Assembly: GCF_043196875.1 (NCBI RefSeq)
Contig: NZ_JBEBMX010000001.1
Location: forward strand, 124,001-188,000
Direction of reading: 5' to 3'
From: Saccharospirillum sp043196875
GTDB lineage: Bacteria > Pseudomonadota > Gammaproteobacteria > Pseudomonadales > Natronospirillaceae
DNA length: 64,000 bases
The notes under the pieces were generated by a model. It was given only the letters and a program-made list of their open reading frames with translations, was not told where the DNA came from and ran no database searches. Both the position numbers and the translations under genes were made by a program. Shown one piece after another: positions 9,081 to 17,643 of this stretch. Position 1 is the first letter of the stretch; each line of letters begins with the position of its first letter.

Positions 9081-9187
9081 AAGGGGCTGGTTTGCTGGGA
9101 CCGGCGTAAACCCATCCATGGGGCCTAGGGCTCGGCACCGAAGCGTCGGACCGCCCTGCCTCGCACTTCCCATCAAACCAGCCCCTT
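9081..9187 (-). repeat. Large palindromic intergenic element, copy 1 (inverted relative to copy 2)
   Basis: Perfect 14-bp arms AAGGGGCTGGTTTG (9081-9094) and CAAACCAGCCCCTT (9174-9187) enclose 79 bp. Read on the minus strand the interior contains GAGCCCTAGGCC, then ATGGATGGGTTTACGCCG, then a GTCCCAGCA block, which lines up with the interior of copy 2 on the plus strand. Confidence 0.7.
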
Positions 9188-9251
9188 CGCCCCATACCTT
9201 GTATCCCGTCTTCGTCCACCTACAACAGAACACAACTCAACCTCTTATACA

Positions 9252-9359
9252 GGTGGCCTGGGGTGCTGATGTCGGGGGTTGTGCGAGACATGGATGTCGA
9301 GCCCAAGCCTACAGGGATGTATTTACGGCGTACCCACGACAGCAGCACCCCAGGCCACC
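9252..9359 (+). repeat. Large palindromic intergenic element, copy 2
   Basis: Perfect 17-bp arms GGTGGCCTGGGGTGCTG (9252-9268) and CAGCACCCCAGGCCACC (9343-9359) enclose 74 bp. The interior has GACATGGATGTCGAGCCC followed by ACAGGGATGTATTTACGGCG, a pattern I associate with dispersed intergenic repeats of marine gammaproteobacteria (memory of the pattern, not a search). Confidence 0.75.
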
Positions 9360-9435
9360 GACCACCACCCCATTTGGGAAACAACCCCCAGATGCATTAG
9401 CATTGTCCGCCATCTTCCCAAGCAGTGACCTTCCG

Positions 9436-10899
9436 ATGAAATACCGCGACCTGCGCGACTTCCTCACCGGCCTTGAGCAACGTGGCGAACTGCTGCGCAT
9501 TACTGAGCCGGTCGATCCCAAACTGGAAATGACCGATCTGTGCGACCGGGTGTTACGCAAGAACGGCCCGGCTTTGCTGTTCGAAAACCCGACTGGTTTC
9601 GATATGCCGGTACTCGGCAATTTGTTTGGCACACCAGAGCGCGTCGCCATGGGCATGGGCGCCGAATCACTGCAGGACCTGCGCGAGATCGGCAAGGTGC
9701 TGTCGTACCTGAAAGAGCCCGATCCACCCAAAGGTCTGAGAGACGCCTGGGACAAAGCACCACTGCTGAAAAAAGTGCTGTCGATGGCGCCAAAGACAGT
9801 GCGCAAAGCCGCCTGCCAAGAAGAAATTTTCGAAGGCCCGGATGTCGATCTGGGCAAACTGCCGGTCTGGACCTGCTGGCCGGAAGACGCCGCGCCTCTG
9901 ATCACCTGGCCGCTGGTGATTACTCAGGGCCCGCAAGGTGGTCGGGTGAACCTGGGTATTTATCGCCAGCAGGTGATTGGCAAGAACAAACTGATTATGC
10001 GCTGGTTGTCGCATCGCGGCGGTGCGCTCGATTTTCAGGCCTGGCAAAAAGAAAAACCGGGCGAGCCGTTTCCGATTGCCGTAGCGCTTGGCGCTGACCC
10101 GGCAACCATTCTCGGCGCGGTCACACCGGTGCCGGATTCATTGTCGGAATACGCCTTTGCCGGTCTGCTGCGTGACAGCCGCACCGAACTGGTCAAATGC
10201 GGCATTCACGATTTAAAAGTGCCGGCCAGCGCCGAGATCATCCTCGAAGGATTTCTCTACCCAGGCGAAACCGCCGAAGAAGGCCCTTATGGCGATCACA
10301 CCGGTTACTACAACGAAACCGAAACCTTCCCGGTGTTCACCGTCGAGCGCATGACGCATCGCACTAATCCCATCTACCACTCCACCTACACCGGCCGGCC
10401 GCCGGACGAACCGGCGGTTTTGGGTGTGGCGCTGAACGAAGTCTTTGTGCCGATTTTGCAAAAGCAGTTCCCGGAAATCGTCGACTTCTATCTGCCGCCG
10501 GAAGGCTGTTCCTATCGACTGGCCGTGGTCAGCATGAAGAAGCAATACGCCGGTCACGCCAAGCGGGTGATGATGGGCGTCTGGTCGTTCCTGCGGCAAT
10601 TTATGTACACCAAGTACGTGATCGTCGTAGACGACGACGTCGATGCCCGCGACTGGAAAGACGTTATCTGGGCAATGACCACGCGCATGGACCCCAAGCG
10701 CGATACGGTGCTGATCGACAACACCCCCATCGATTACCTCGACTTTGCCAGCCCCGTGGCCGGCCTCGGCTCCAAGATGGGCATGGATGCCACCAACAAA
10801 TGGCCGGGTGAAACCGACCGCGAGTGGGGTCGCCCCATTGCCAAAGACCCGCAGGTGTCCATAAAAGTGGACGAATTAATGCTCAAGCTGGGCCTGTAA
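9436..10899 (+). CDS. ubiD: UbiD family 3-polyprenyl-4-hydroxybenzoate decarboxylase (487 aa)
   Basis: Decarboxylates the polyprenyl-hydroxybenzoate intermediate of ubiquinone synthesis using prenylated FMN supplied by UbiX. The ATG at 9436 opens MKYRDLRDFLTGLEQRGELLRI, the usual UbiD N-terminus, and the length is the family norm. Conserved landmarks include GPFGDHTGYY-like GPYGDHTGYY, the metal/prFMN-binding GxNLGIYR stretch (VNLGIYRQQ), and VVDDDVDARDWKDVIWA near the C-terminus. Downstream genes include a flavin reductase, as in Pseudomonas (PA5237/PA5236). The long N-terminal extension open in this frame is rejected. Confidence 0.95.
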   Translation: MKYRDLRDFLTGLEQRGELLRITEPVDPKLEMTDLCDRVLRKNGPALLFENPTGFDMPVLGNLFGTPERVAMGMGAESLQDLREIGKVLSYLKEPDPPKGLRDAWDKAPLLKKVLSMAPKTVRKAACQEEIFEGPDVDLGKLPVWTCWPEDAAPLITWPLVITQGPQGGRVNLGIYRQQVIGKNKLIMRWLSHRGGALDFQAWQKEKPGEPFPIAVALGADPATILGAVTPVPDSLSEYAFAGLLRDSRTELVKCGIHDLKVPASAEIILEGFLYPGETAEEGPYGDHTGYYNETETFPVFTVERMTHRTNPIYHSTYTGRPPDEPAVLGVALNEVFVPILQKQFPEIVDFYLPPEGCSYRLAVVSMKKQYAGHAKRVMMGVWSFLRQFMYTKYVIVVDDDVDARDWKDVIWAMTTRMDPKRDTVLIDNTPIDYLDFASPVAGLGSKMGMDATNKWPGETDREWGRPIAKDPQVSIKVDELMLKLGL

Positions 10900-10915
10900 T
10901 AATGCCGGTCCGAGC

Positions 10916-10943
10916 TTGATTTCCCGGCACTCAATATTAAAAT
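10916..10943 (+). promoter_or_regulatory. Candidate sigma-70 promoter for the YgjV-like gene
   Basis: TTGATT (10916-10921) and TAAAAT (10938-10943) with a 16-nt spacer, 56 nt before the ATG at 10999. Pattern match only. Confidence 0.35.
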
Positions 10944-10998
10944 CCTGACCGCTCGTTCAAGTAACGCGATTTATCAACAACAGTAGGGAAGCTCATTT

Positions 10999-11412
10999 AT
11001 GCAGTGGTTAGAAATTTACGGCTACATCGGTTCAGTTTTAATCGCCATCTCTTTGATGATGGGCGACATCCGCAAACTGCGCTGGATCAACCTGATCGGC
11101 GCTGGCACCTTCGCCAGCTACGGCTTGATGATTCAAGCTTGGCCGGTGGCTTTGCTGAACGGCTTTATCGTGCTGATCGACATCGTGCATCTGTGGCATA
11201 TCTATCGCCGTCCGGCGCCGCTCAGCCAGGTCGATTTCGACGCCAGTGAAGCCTATGTGCAAAACATCCTGGTGCTCAGCCTGCCGCAAGCTTCCGCGCT
11301 GCAAGCCGGCCAGCGCATTCGCGTCAGCTATCGCGGCAACCAGCCAGTGGCACTGGAATTGCTCGAACAGCACGCCCCGGGTTTGCAGCATAGCGAATCG
11401 CTCGCTGCCTGA
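10999..11412 (+). CDS. YgjV-like small inner-membrane protein (137 aa)
   Basis: Three hydrophobic segments are visible in the first half (about residues 6-22, 28-47 and 50-68: YIGSVLIAISLMM, LIGAGTFASYGLMI, VALLNGFIVLIDIVHLW), followed by a soluble C-terminal half of about 65 residues. The W-I-N-x-I-G-A pattern after a MGDIRKLR loop resembles the Imp-YgjV family of small membrane proteins of unknown function. The C-terminal extension beyond the membrane part is unlike the short enterobacterial YgjV. It has AGGGAA upstream of its ATG. No function can be assigned. Confidence 0.7.
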   Translation: MQWLEIYGYIGSVLIAISLMMGDIRKLRWINLIGAGTFASYGLMIQAWPVALLNGFIVLIDIVHLWHIYRRPAPLSQVDFDASEAYVQNILVLSLPQASALQAGQRIRVSYRGNQPVALELLEQHAPGLQHSESLAA

Positions 11413-11427
11413 TCTAATCAAGCCCCA

Positions 11428-11455
11428 TTCAGCGCTTCGTTTGGCTGTGTATAAT
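11428..11455 (+). promoter_or_regulatory. Promoter of the flavin reductase gene
   Basis: TTCAGC (11428-11433) and a perfect TATAAT (11450-11455), 16 nt apart, 33 nt upstream of the GTG at 11488. The -10 box lies inside the nested palindrome at 11438-11477. Confidence 0.55.
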
Positions 11456-11477
11456 GTCCATTGACATTGTCCAAACG
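11438..11477. promoter_or_regulatory. Nested palindrome overlapping the flavin reductase promoter
   Basis: Outer arms CGTTTGG (11438-11444) and CCAAACG (11471-11477) enclose an inner inverted repeat AATGTC (11453-11458) / GACATT (11463-11468). It covers the -10 box and transcription start, so it could be an operator or a 5' RNA hairpin. Confidence 0.45.
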
Positions 11478-11487
11478 GAGCGTTTTT

Positions 11488-12201
11488 GTGTCCGATCCCC
11501 AGCTGCACACCGCCACCCTCCACGACCTTAAAGCCTTAACCGGCGACGTCTGGCAGGTGCAACTGAAACCGCTCGACGATTACCCGTTTGAAGCGGGCCA
11601 ATACCTGGAATTACGGGTTCCCGGTTTCAACGACCTCTATTACACCATCGCTTCGGCCCCCAAGAATCCCTGCATTGAACTGCATATTCAGGCCGGAACC
11701 GACCAGGCCGACGCCCTGATCACCTGGCTGAAACAGGCCGAATCCATCGAATTTACCGCGCCCGGCGGCGAAACCCGGCTGAGCAACCTGCCCACCGAGA
11801 CCGGACCACTGCTGTTAATTGCCTCCGGCACCGGCTTCAGTCAGGTCAAATCCATTCTTGAAGACCTCCTTGCGCAGGGCGCCACGCGACCGATCTATCT
11901 GTACTGGTCCGGCCACCGGCTGAGCCAGTTGTATATGCTCGAACGCGCAGAAAACTGGGCCGATCAATACCCCAACGTCCATACCTCAGCGCTGATTTTC
12001 GAACAGGGCCACTGGGACGATAAACACCAGATGCTGGTACACGCCATCCACGGCGATCACGATAATCTGCAAGCCTGCCAGGCGATCTGCTGCGGTTCGC
12101 CAGCCATGGTCTACACCCTGCTCGATGCGCTGACCGAGCATGGCTTTCGCCCCGACGCCATGCTCAGCGACGTGTTTCAATTTGCCCCGAGGACAGCCTG
12201 A
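11488..12201 (+). CDS. NAD(P)H-flavin reductase, Fre/LuxG-like (237 aa)
   Basis: Ferredoxin-reductase-fold flavin reductase. The flavin-binding YTIAS motif sits near residue 53 and the pyridine-nucleotide loop GTGFSQVKSI near residue 114; CCGSPAMVYTLLDAL closes the NAD domain. I start it at GTG 11488 because CGGAG lies 7 nt upstream; an in-frame TTG at 11461 has no ribosome-binding site and lies over the -10/start region. In Pseudomonas the same gene follows ubiD, and Fre was once named ubiB because of a link to UbiD/UbiX flavin supply. Its TGA overlaps the ATG of the next gene by one base. Confidence 0.88.
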   Translation: MSDPQLHTATLHDLKALTGDVWQVQLKPLDDYPFEAGQYLELRVPGFNDLYYTIASAPKNPCIELHIQAGTDQADALITWLKQAESIEFTAPGGETRLSNLPTETGPLLLIASGTGFSQVKSILEDLLAQGATRPIYLYWSGHRLSQLYMLERAENWADQYPNVHTSALIFEQGHWDDKHQMLVHAIHGDHDNLQACQAICCGSPAMVYTLLDALTEHGFRPDAMLSDVFQFAPRTA

Positions 12202-12947
12202 TGAATACCGCTGACGTACTGCGCATCTTTGGCCTGGAACCGCGTGAGACGCGCATCTATTTAGCGCTGCTGCAGTCGGGTCCGGCGTCGATTCGCGACA
12301 TCGCCGACCGCGCCGGCATCAACCGCGGCACCACCCATGAGCTGCTCAAACGCATGCAGCAAAAAGGCGTGGTCAGTTATTTCCCCAAAGGCAAACGCCG
12401 CCATTTCAGCGCTGAACCGCCGAAGCGACTGAAAGAATTGGCGCTGAATCATCAGCAGCAAGTTAGCGAAGCCATGGAATTGCTGGATGAAAAAGTCATC
12501 CCGGAACTGAGCCACCTGCGGCCGGCAACCGGCAACGCCGATGTGCATTATTACGAAGGCGATGACGGCATCGAACTGGTACTGAAAGACATCCTTTCCA
12601 CCGTCAGCGAACAGGAAGACCCGTCTTACTGCATCTACTCGGCCAAAGCGATTCGCAAATACCTCTACCGGCCGTTTCCAAACTACACCCGCCAACGGGT
12701 TAAATTGGGTATCAACGTGCGGGTGATTGCGATTGGCGAAGGCGGCGAGGAAGCGGCGCTGGCGGATCGCAAGTGGATCGACGAAGCCTCCAGCGAACAT
12801 GCTGGCAGTTACATCGCCATCTACCCGCCGAAGATGGCGATGATTTCGTTAAGTCACGGCGATTTACCAACCGCCGTGGTGATCAACTCACCGACCATCG
12901 CCAACACTCAGCAGACCATTTTTAATACGCTGTGGAACTCGCTTTAA
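12201..12947 (+). CDS. TrmB-like winged-helix transcriptional regulator (248 aa)
   Basis: The N-terminal winged helix (about residues 5-75) follows the TrmB pattern: LGLEPRETRIYLALLQSG-type helix, SIRDIADRAGINRGTTHELLKRM recognition helix, then a wing VSYFPKGKRRHFSAEPPKRL. The remaining 170 residues look like an effector or phosphatidyltransferase-like TrmB C-domain, with a VHYYEGDDGIE strand. It is translationally coupled to the flavin reductase (TGATG overlap), so they form one unit. Target and ligand are unknown. It converges on the chemoreceptor gene with a 4-bp overlap of stop codons and no terminator between. Confidence 0.8.
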   Translation: MNTADVLRIFGLEPRETRIYLALLQSGPASIRDIADRAGINRGTTHELLKRMQQKGVVSYFPKGKRRHFSAEPPKRLKELALNHQQQVSEAMELLDEKVIPELSHLRPATGNADVHYYEGDDGIELVLKDILSTVSEQEDPSYCIYSAKAIRKYLYRPFPNYTRQRVKLGINVRVIAIGEGGEEAALADRKWIDEASSEHAGSYIAIYPPKMAMISLSHGDLPTAVVINSPTIANTQQTIFNTLWNSL

Positions 12948-14776
12948 ACAGTAAAACGTTCGGTCTGACGACGCAGCCGAGCGGATTGTTCGGCAATTTC
13001 ATGCACACCGGCGACAGTATGCTGCGCCTGATCGGCAACCTGGGAAATCAGGCTGGCAATGCTGGTGACACTGCCATCAATCGAATCGGTGGCTTCGCTC
13101 TGTTCCTGCGTCGCCTGGGAGATGTGTTCGTTGGTGGCGCGGATTTCCGCAACGATGGCGAACACGCCGTCCATCACCTGACTGGCCTCTTCACTGAGCG
13201 CACCGGCGGCTTCGGCCGACTCAACCGCATGTCCCATGGCCTCGACCGTGGTGCCGACTTCGGCGGCAAACTGCTCAATCATGGTCTTGATTTCGGCAGA
13301 AGAGTTCTCGGTTTTCTGCGCCAGAGTGCGGACTTCCTCGGCGACCACCGCAAAGCCGCGGCCATAGTCACCGGCACGCGCCGCTTCGATGGCGGCATTT
13401 AGCGCCAGCAGATTGGTCTGTTCGGAAACCTCCTGAATCACATCAATCACCGCCTGAATGTCGCCGGCGCGTTCCGCCAGGCGATTGAGATTGGTCGAAG
13501 CGGTGCTGATCTCGTTTTGCAGGCGCGCTTCCTGTTCACCACTGGCGCGCGAGCGCTCCGCCCCCAGACGACATTCCTGCTCGGCTTGAGACGCCCGTTC
13601 TGCCGCCGCCGAGGTACTTTCATTAATACCTCGTACTGTCGCCGACAACTCGTTAATGGCAGCGGCAACCTGCTCCACTTCTTCGTTCAAGCGATCGAGA
13701 ATGCGGCCCACTTCTTCGTTGGCGCGACTGTTATCGCCGACCCGTTCGGCCACCGCACCCGCGCCCTGGCGTACGTCGCGGATGATATCGCCGAAGCTTT
13801 GCAGCATGGCGTTGACGCTTTGGGCGATCAGGCCCACCTCGTCCTGACGTTTCAGATGAATCCGCTCGGTCAGATCGGCGGTTTCATCAATGTGCTTAAT
13901 GGAGCGCTGCAACTGCAACACCGGACCACTGACCGAGCGCGACAGCACCCAGCCGACGGCCAAAAACAACAGGCCGATAACTGCCAGAGTGATCCAGCCC
14001 TGAACGCCGGTGGCATTAGCCTGTTCAACGACGGCCTCAATGTCGCTCACCAGGCTGTTGCCGGCATCGCCCACACTGGCTGCCGCCTGCTCAACATCAA
14101 GCACCGTCGCTTCGAGTTCCTGCAGCGAGCTGGCCACTCGATCGTTGGCCGCCACCACCGCTTCATTGGCCATGTCAGCCACCACCTCGGCCATGGTGTT
14201 CATGGAAATAAAGGGTGACTGGGTGGTTTGCACAATACGCCGGCCACCGGCGTCATCGCCGGCCCGGAACGCTTCGATGGCGTCACTGATGCGTTCGTTG
14301 AAGCTGTCGAGATCGAGCAGGAAGACGTCCATGGCCTCGCCCAGATCGGCATCCAGATCCGACAATACCGCCACGGCCTCACGCAGTTGTTCTTCGGCGC
14401 GATCACCTTCACCGATGTCGGTCTGGGACTGTGACGCCGTTGAGGCGAAGCGCCAAAATAAAAATTCGGGATAGAGCTGCAAGACCACGCTGGCCTGTTG
14501 CTGCAGCGCCAGTGCATTGCGTTGATCTTCCAGTGTTTGCTGTTGCTGGGTGAGTTGCGCTTTCTGCGCCTGCACGACCTCGTTCTGGTGCGCCAGGGTT
14601 ACCTGCTGCTGGTCAACGCGTTCAATTTGCCCGCGGTTGCGCTCCACCAGCTGCTGCAAACCAAACAACACCCAGGCGAAGCCAATGGCCAACAGCAACA
14701 CCATCAATGCAACCAACACCTGGGTACGCACAAACAGCGACCAACGATTGGGATGCAATGATTTAACTGACAACAT
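12944..14776 (-). CDS. Methyl-accepting chemotaxis protein (610 aa)
   Basis: Membrane chemoreceptor signalling to CheA/CheW. First membrane segment about residues 19-40 (VLVALMVLLLAIGFAWVLFG), then a periplasmic region of some 220 residues starting with an unusual Gln-rich coiled coil (about 45-95), second membrane segment about 260-280, HAMP about 280-335, and a long cytoplasmic helical bundle with the tip IEAARAGDYGRGFAVVAEEVR. I chose ATG 14776, which has GAGG 7 nt upstream, over an in-frame TTG at 14818. The sensing region is helical rather than Cache-like; ligand unknown. Confidence 0.92.
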   Translation of the reverse strand: MLSVKSLHPNRWSLFVRTQVLVALMVLLLAIGFAWVLFGLQQLVERNRGQIERVDQQQVTLAHQNEVVQAQKAQLTQQQQTLEDQRNALALQQQASVVLQLYPEFLFWRFASTASQSQTDIGEGDRAEEQLREAVAVLSDLDADLGEAMDVFLLDLDSFNERISDAIEAFRAGDDAGGRRIVQTTQSPFISMNTMAEVVADMANEAVVAANDRVASSLQELEATVLDVEQAAASVGDAGNSLVSDIEAVVEQANATGVQGWITLAVIGLLFLAVGWVLSRSVSGPVLQLQRSIKHIDETADLTERIHLKRQDEVGLIAQSVNAMLQSFGDIIRDVRQGAGAVAERVGDNSRANEEVGRILDRLNEEVEQVAAAINELSATVRGINESTSAAAERASQAEQECRLGAERSRASGEQEARLQNEISTASTNLNRLAERAGDIQAVIDVIQEVSEQTNLLALNAAIEAARAGDYGRGFAVVAEEVRTLAQKTENSSAEIKTMIEQFAAEVGTTVEAMGHAVESAEAAGALSEEASQVMDGVFAIVAEIRATNEHISQATQEQSEATDSIDGSVTSIASLISQVADQAQHTVAGVHEIAEQSARLRRQTERFTV

Positions 14777-14939
14777 GGTCGACCTCGTCTGGGGGATACA
14801 GAACGTCCAGTTTAACAAAGCCGGACGCCAGCAGGCCTGAAGCGACGGAGAATTAGCCGATCATTCGCTACGTTCAAGTCAATTCAGGTCTATTTCGGTT
14901 GTTATCGACCCAAATTTAGCCAACTTGATCATTGCGCTC

Positions 14940-14971
14940 AAAAAAGCCCCTGCCGCCACAGCGACAGAGGC
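14940..14971 (-). terminator. Terminator of the choline-binding protein gene
   Basis: An 11-bp stem with G-U pairs between 14946-14956 and 14961-14971, loop of 4, followed on the minus strand by six Ts. Confidence 0.75.
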
Positions 14972-15007
14972 AACACCCTCGAAGACAAGGGGGAGACTTT
15001 TGGACAA

Positions 15008-15952
15008 TTACAGACCGAGGTGGCTGCGCACGGCGGCCAGGCCCGGTTTGCCGTCGACGGTTTCAACACCGTCCAGCCAGCTTTCCAGCACTTGCGGGTT
15101 TGCAACCAGATATGCGCGGGCAGCACTTTCGGCATCGGCATCACCGCTGAGCACTTCCCCCATCACGCCGCTTTCCATATCCAGACTGAACTCCAGGTTG
15201 GCGAGCAGTTGGCCGACGTTAGCGCATTCATCGCTGAAACCTTTGCGGGTCAGCGTATAAACCGTAGCGCCGCCATAGTTGGGGCCGAAGTAGTCGTCAC
15301 CGCCGGACAGATAAGCCAGATCGAAACGCAGATTCATCGGATGCGGTTCCCAGGCCAGGAAGACCACAAAGTCTTCGCCACGCACCTGACGACCCACCTG
15401 GTTCAGCATGGCCTGCTCGCTCGATTCCACCAGCTCCCAATCGTTCAGCCCGAAATCATCGCTGTCGATCATCGCCTGAATCGATTCGTTGGCCGGCGCA
15501 CCCGGTTCGATGCCGTAAATGCTGTGATCGAATTCCTCGCCGTATTCGGCCAGATCAGCAAAGCTTTCGACGCCGGCATCCTGCACGTATTGCGGCACCG
15601 CCAAAGTGAATTTGGCACCTTCGAGGTTGGCGCGAACCTGATCGAAGCCATCGCGGTATTCATCGAAGAAACCCTGCTGGGCCGGCATCCAGTTGCCCAG
15701 GAAGACGTCAATTTCGTTACTGCCCAACGCCTGAAAACCGATAGGCACGGCCAGCAGGCTGACGTCGGTTTCATAGCCGAGGCCTTCCAAGACGGTGGTG
15801 GTCATGGCGTTGGTGACACCGATATCAGTCCAGCCCGGATCGCTTAAACGCACGGTCTGGCATTGCTCGGCCACCTCTGCCTGAGCCGCCGTCGCGACGG
15901 CACCGGCGCAGATGGCCAGGGAGATCAGTCCCGGTCGAACGTTAAGTTTCAT
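15008..15952 (-). CDS. choX: Choline/betaine ABC transporter substrate-binding protein, ChoX/OpuAC type (314 aa)
   Basis: Periplasmic binding protein for quaternary amines. A signal peptide ends near residue 25 (ATAAQA). The mature part has aromatic-box segments typical of the family: DPGWTDI, FLGNWMPA and LAWEPHPMN. It starts 51 bp after betC on the same strand with AGAGGA upstream, so it is probably co-transcribed with the sulfatase and delivers choline, or choline sulfate, to a permease. No permease or ATPase gene of this transporter is in the window. Choline specificity follows from context and family; the gene name is by similarity. Confidence 0.85.
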   Translation of the reverse strand: MKLNVRPGLISLAICAGAVATAAQAEVAEQCQTVRLSDPGWTDIGVTNAMTTTVLEGLGYETDVSLLAVPIGFQALGSNEIDVFLGNWMPAQQGFFDEYRDGFDQVRANLEGAKFTLAVPQYVQDAGVESFADLAEYGEEFDHSIYGIEPGAPANESIQAMIDSDDFGLNDWELVESSEQAMLNQVGRQVRGEDFVVFLAWEPHPMNLRFDLAYLSGGDDYFGPNYGGATVYTLTRKGFSDECANVGQLLANLEFSLDMESGVMGEVLSGDADAESAARAYLVANPQVLESWLDGVETVDGKPGLAAVRSHLGL

Positions 15953-16003
15953 CTTGTTTCCTCTTGGTTGGGTCAGTCGATGGGTGAATGGATAAACCTG
16001 ACC

Positions 16004-17527
16004 TCAGTCGGCCAGGCGTGGAAAACGAGCGCGCCTTTCCAGATCGCCCAGATCCAGGGTGTTGCGCATGTACTGAACGCTGGCGTCGGTGTGCGGCTGG
16101 TGGTCCCAGGCGGTGACCTTGCCTTTGCTCAAAGCGCTGGCAACCAAACGCCGGCGACGCTGACTGTCGAGCACATCCTGATGCACCGCATCCAGATCCC
16201 AGTTGTCGGCAATTTCCTGACGGAAGGCAGCAAGGCGTTTCGCTTCTGCCGGGTCATCAGCCAAGTTGCGGATTTCCTGAGGATCCTCAGCCAGGTTGTA
16301 GAGTTGATCAGGGTCGATGGGTGAATGGATGAACTTGTAGTCGCCGCGGCGAATCATCAACAGCGGCGCGGCCGTGCCTTCGCCCATATATTCGCCGATC
16401 ACTTCGTCATGACCACCGCGACCGCTGAGATGCGGCACCAGGCTGCGACCTTCCAGATCGGTCGCATAATCGATACCGCCACCGGCCAGCTCCACCAGCG
16501 TGGGCAGCAGATCCATGGTCGAGACGCTTTCTTTTACCCGCCGAGCTGAGAACTGCTTGGGCGCGCAGACGATCATCGGCACCCGCGTCGACCACTCGAA
16601 GAAGCTCATCTTGTACCAGAGGCCGCGCTCGCCCAGCATGTCGCCGTGATCGCCGCAGAACACGACGATGGTGTTATCGGCCATGCCGGTTTCTTCCAGC
16701 GTATCGAGCAGCGTGCCGATCTGGTCATCGACGTAACTGATGGCACCGTAATAAGCACGGCGGGCGTTGCGGATCTGCTGTTCGCTGATCTCGGTGGTAT
16801 CAGCCTGATAGAGGGCACGCAGCCGCTCAGAATGCGGGTCGCTCGGCGCCTCGGCATGGCTCAGCGACGGCAGCTTAATATCTTCTTCGCGGTACCGGTC
16901 CCAGTATTCCTTGGGAATGGCGTAAGGATCGTGCGGGTGGGTCATCGACACGGTCAGACAGAAAGGCCGCTCGCCAGCGTCATCACGCGCCCGGTCGTAG
17001 AGGTAACGCTTGGCGTGAAACACCACCTCGTCGTCAAAATCGAGCTGATTGGAGCGCACGCAAGGCCCGGCCTGAGTGACCGACGACATATCGTGATACC
17101 AGGTCGGACGGCTGGCATCGCCATCCCAGTTCACCGCCCAGCCGTAATCGGCCGGGTAGATGTCGGTGGTAAAGCGCTGCTCAAAGCCATGCAGTTGATC
17201 CGGGCCACAGAAATGCATCTTGCCGGACAGCGCCGTCTGATAACCGATTTCACGCAGATAGTGCGCGAAGGTCGGTACATCGGAACGCAGCTCAGCAGCG
17301 TTGTCATAAGCGCCGATTTTCGATGGCAAGCGGCCGGTCATAAACACGAAACGCGACGGCGCACAGAGCGGGCTGTTGCAGTAGGCCGAATCGAACACCA
17401 CACCGCGATCGGCTAAAGCCTGGATATTAGGCGTTTGCACCGGGCTGTTGGCATCGTGAATCGACAGGGTCGGCGCGGCCAGTTGGTCGGCCATCAAGAT
17501 CAGAATATTAGGTTGGCTGGCGGGCAT
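16004..17527 (-). CDS. betC: Choline-sulfatase (507 aa)
   Basis: Hydrolyses choline-O-sulfate to choline and sulfate, feeding glycine-betaine synthesis. The type I sulfatase signature C-x-P-S-R is seen as CAPSR with Cys55 as the residue converted to formylglycine; metal ligands include the N-terminal DQ of LMADQL and the later CGDHGDMLGERG segment. C-terminal SALSKGKVTAWDHQPHTDASVQYMRN is characteristic of BetC. There is no signal peptide, so the enzyme is cytoplasmic. It is divergent from a LysR gene with a palindromic operator between, and followed by the choline-binding protein gene. Confidence 0.93.
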   Translation of the reverse strand: MPASQPNILILMADQLAAPTLSIHDANSPVQTPNIQALADRGVVFDSAYCNSPLCAPSRFVFMTGRLPSKIGAYDNAAELRSDVPTFAHYLREIGYQTALSGKMHFCGPDQLHGFEQRFTTDIYPADYGWAVNWDGDASRPTWYHDMSSVTQAGPCVRSNQLDFDDEVVFHAKRYLYDRARDDAGERPFCLTVSMTHPHDPYAIPKEYWDRYREEDIKLPSLSHAEAPSDPHSERLRALYQADTTEISEQQIRNARRAYYGAISYVDDQIGTLLDTLEETGMADNTIVVFCGDHGDMLGERGLWYKMSFFEWSTRVPMIVCAPKQFSARRVKESVSTMDLLPTLVELAGGGIDYATDLEGRSLVPHLSGRGGHDEVIGEYMGEGTAAPLLMIRRGDYKFIHSPIDPDQLYNLAEDPQEIRNLADDPAEAKRLAAFRQEIADNWDLDAVHQDVLDSQRRRRLVASALSKGKVTAWDHQPHTDASVQYMRNTLDLGDLERRARFPRLAD

Positions 17528-17616
17528 CTTGGATCACTCTGACTATAAGAAATTCAAATGTTTGGTCATCTCTTTGTCATGGTGTTTGGCTAAGCAACGG
17601 CTGTAAACTGGCCCTC

Positions 17617-17637
17617 AACTTATAGAAACCATAAGTT
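17617..17637. promoter_or_regulatory. LysR-type operator in the betC-regulator intergenic region
   Basis: AACTTAT (17617-17623), seven bases, ATAAGTT (17631-17637): a perfect 7-bp inverted repeat with the T-N11-A spacing of LysR sites. It ends 6 nt before the regulator's ATG, suggesting autorepression. Confidence 0.6.
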
Positions 17638-17643
17638 TTACTT

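Larger units (their letters stand above)
9044..9435. other. 392-bp non-coding region upstream of ubiD with two large palindromic elements
   Basis: No credible gene. The region is dominated by two inverted-repeat elements at 9081-9187 and 9252-9359 (described separately). A reading frame from 9073 runs in phase into ubiD, but its N-terminal 121 residues are low-complexity, unlike any UbiD, and span the palindromes. No clear promoter was recognised for ubiD. Confidence 0.7.

Noticed and set aside
9073..9435. 121-codon N-terminal extension of ubiD
   Set aside because: Spans two palindromic repeats and is unlike any UbiD; the ATG at 9436 matches homologues.
14777..14818. Upstream TTG start for the chemoreceptor
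   Set aside because: No ribosome-binding site; ATG 14776 has GAGG at good spacing.
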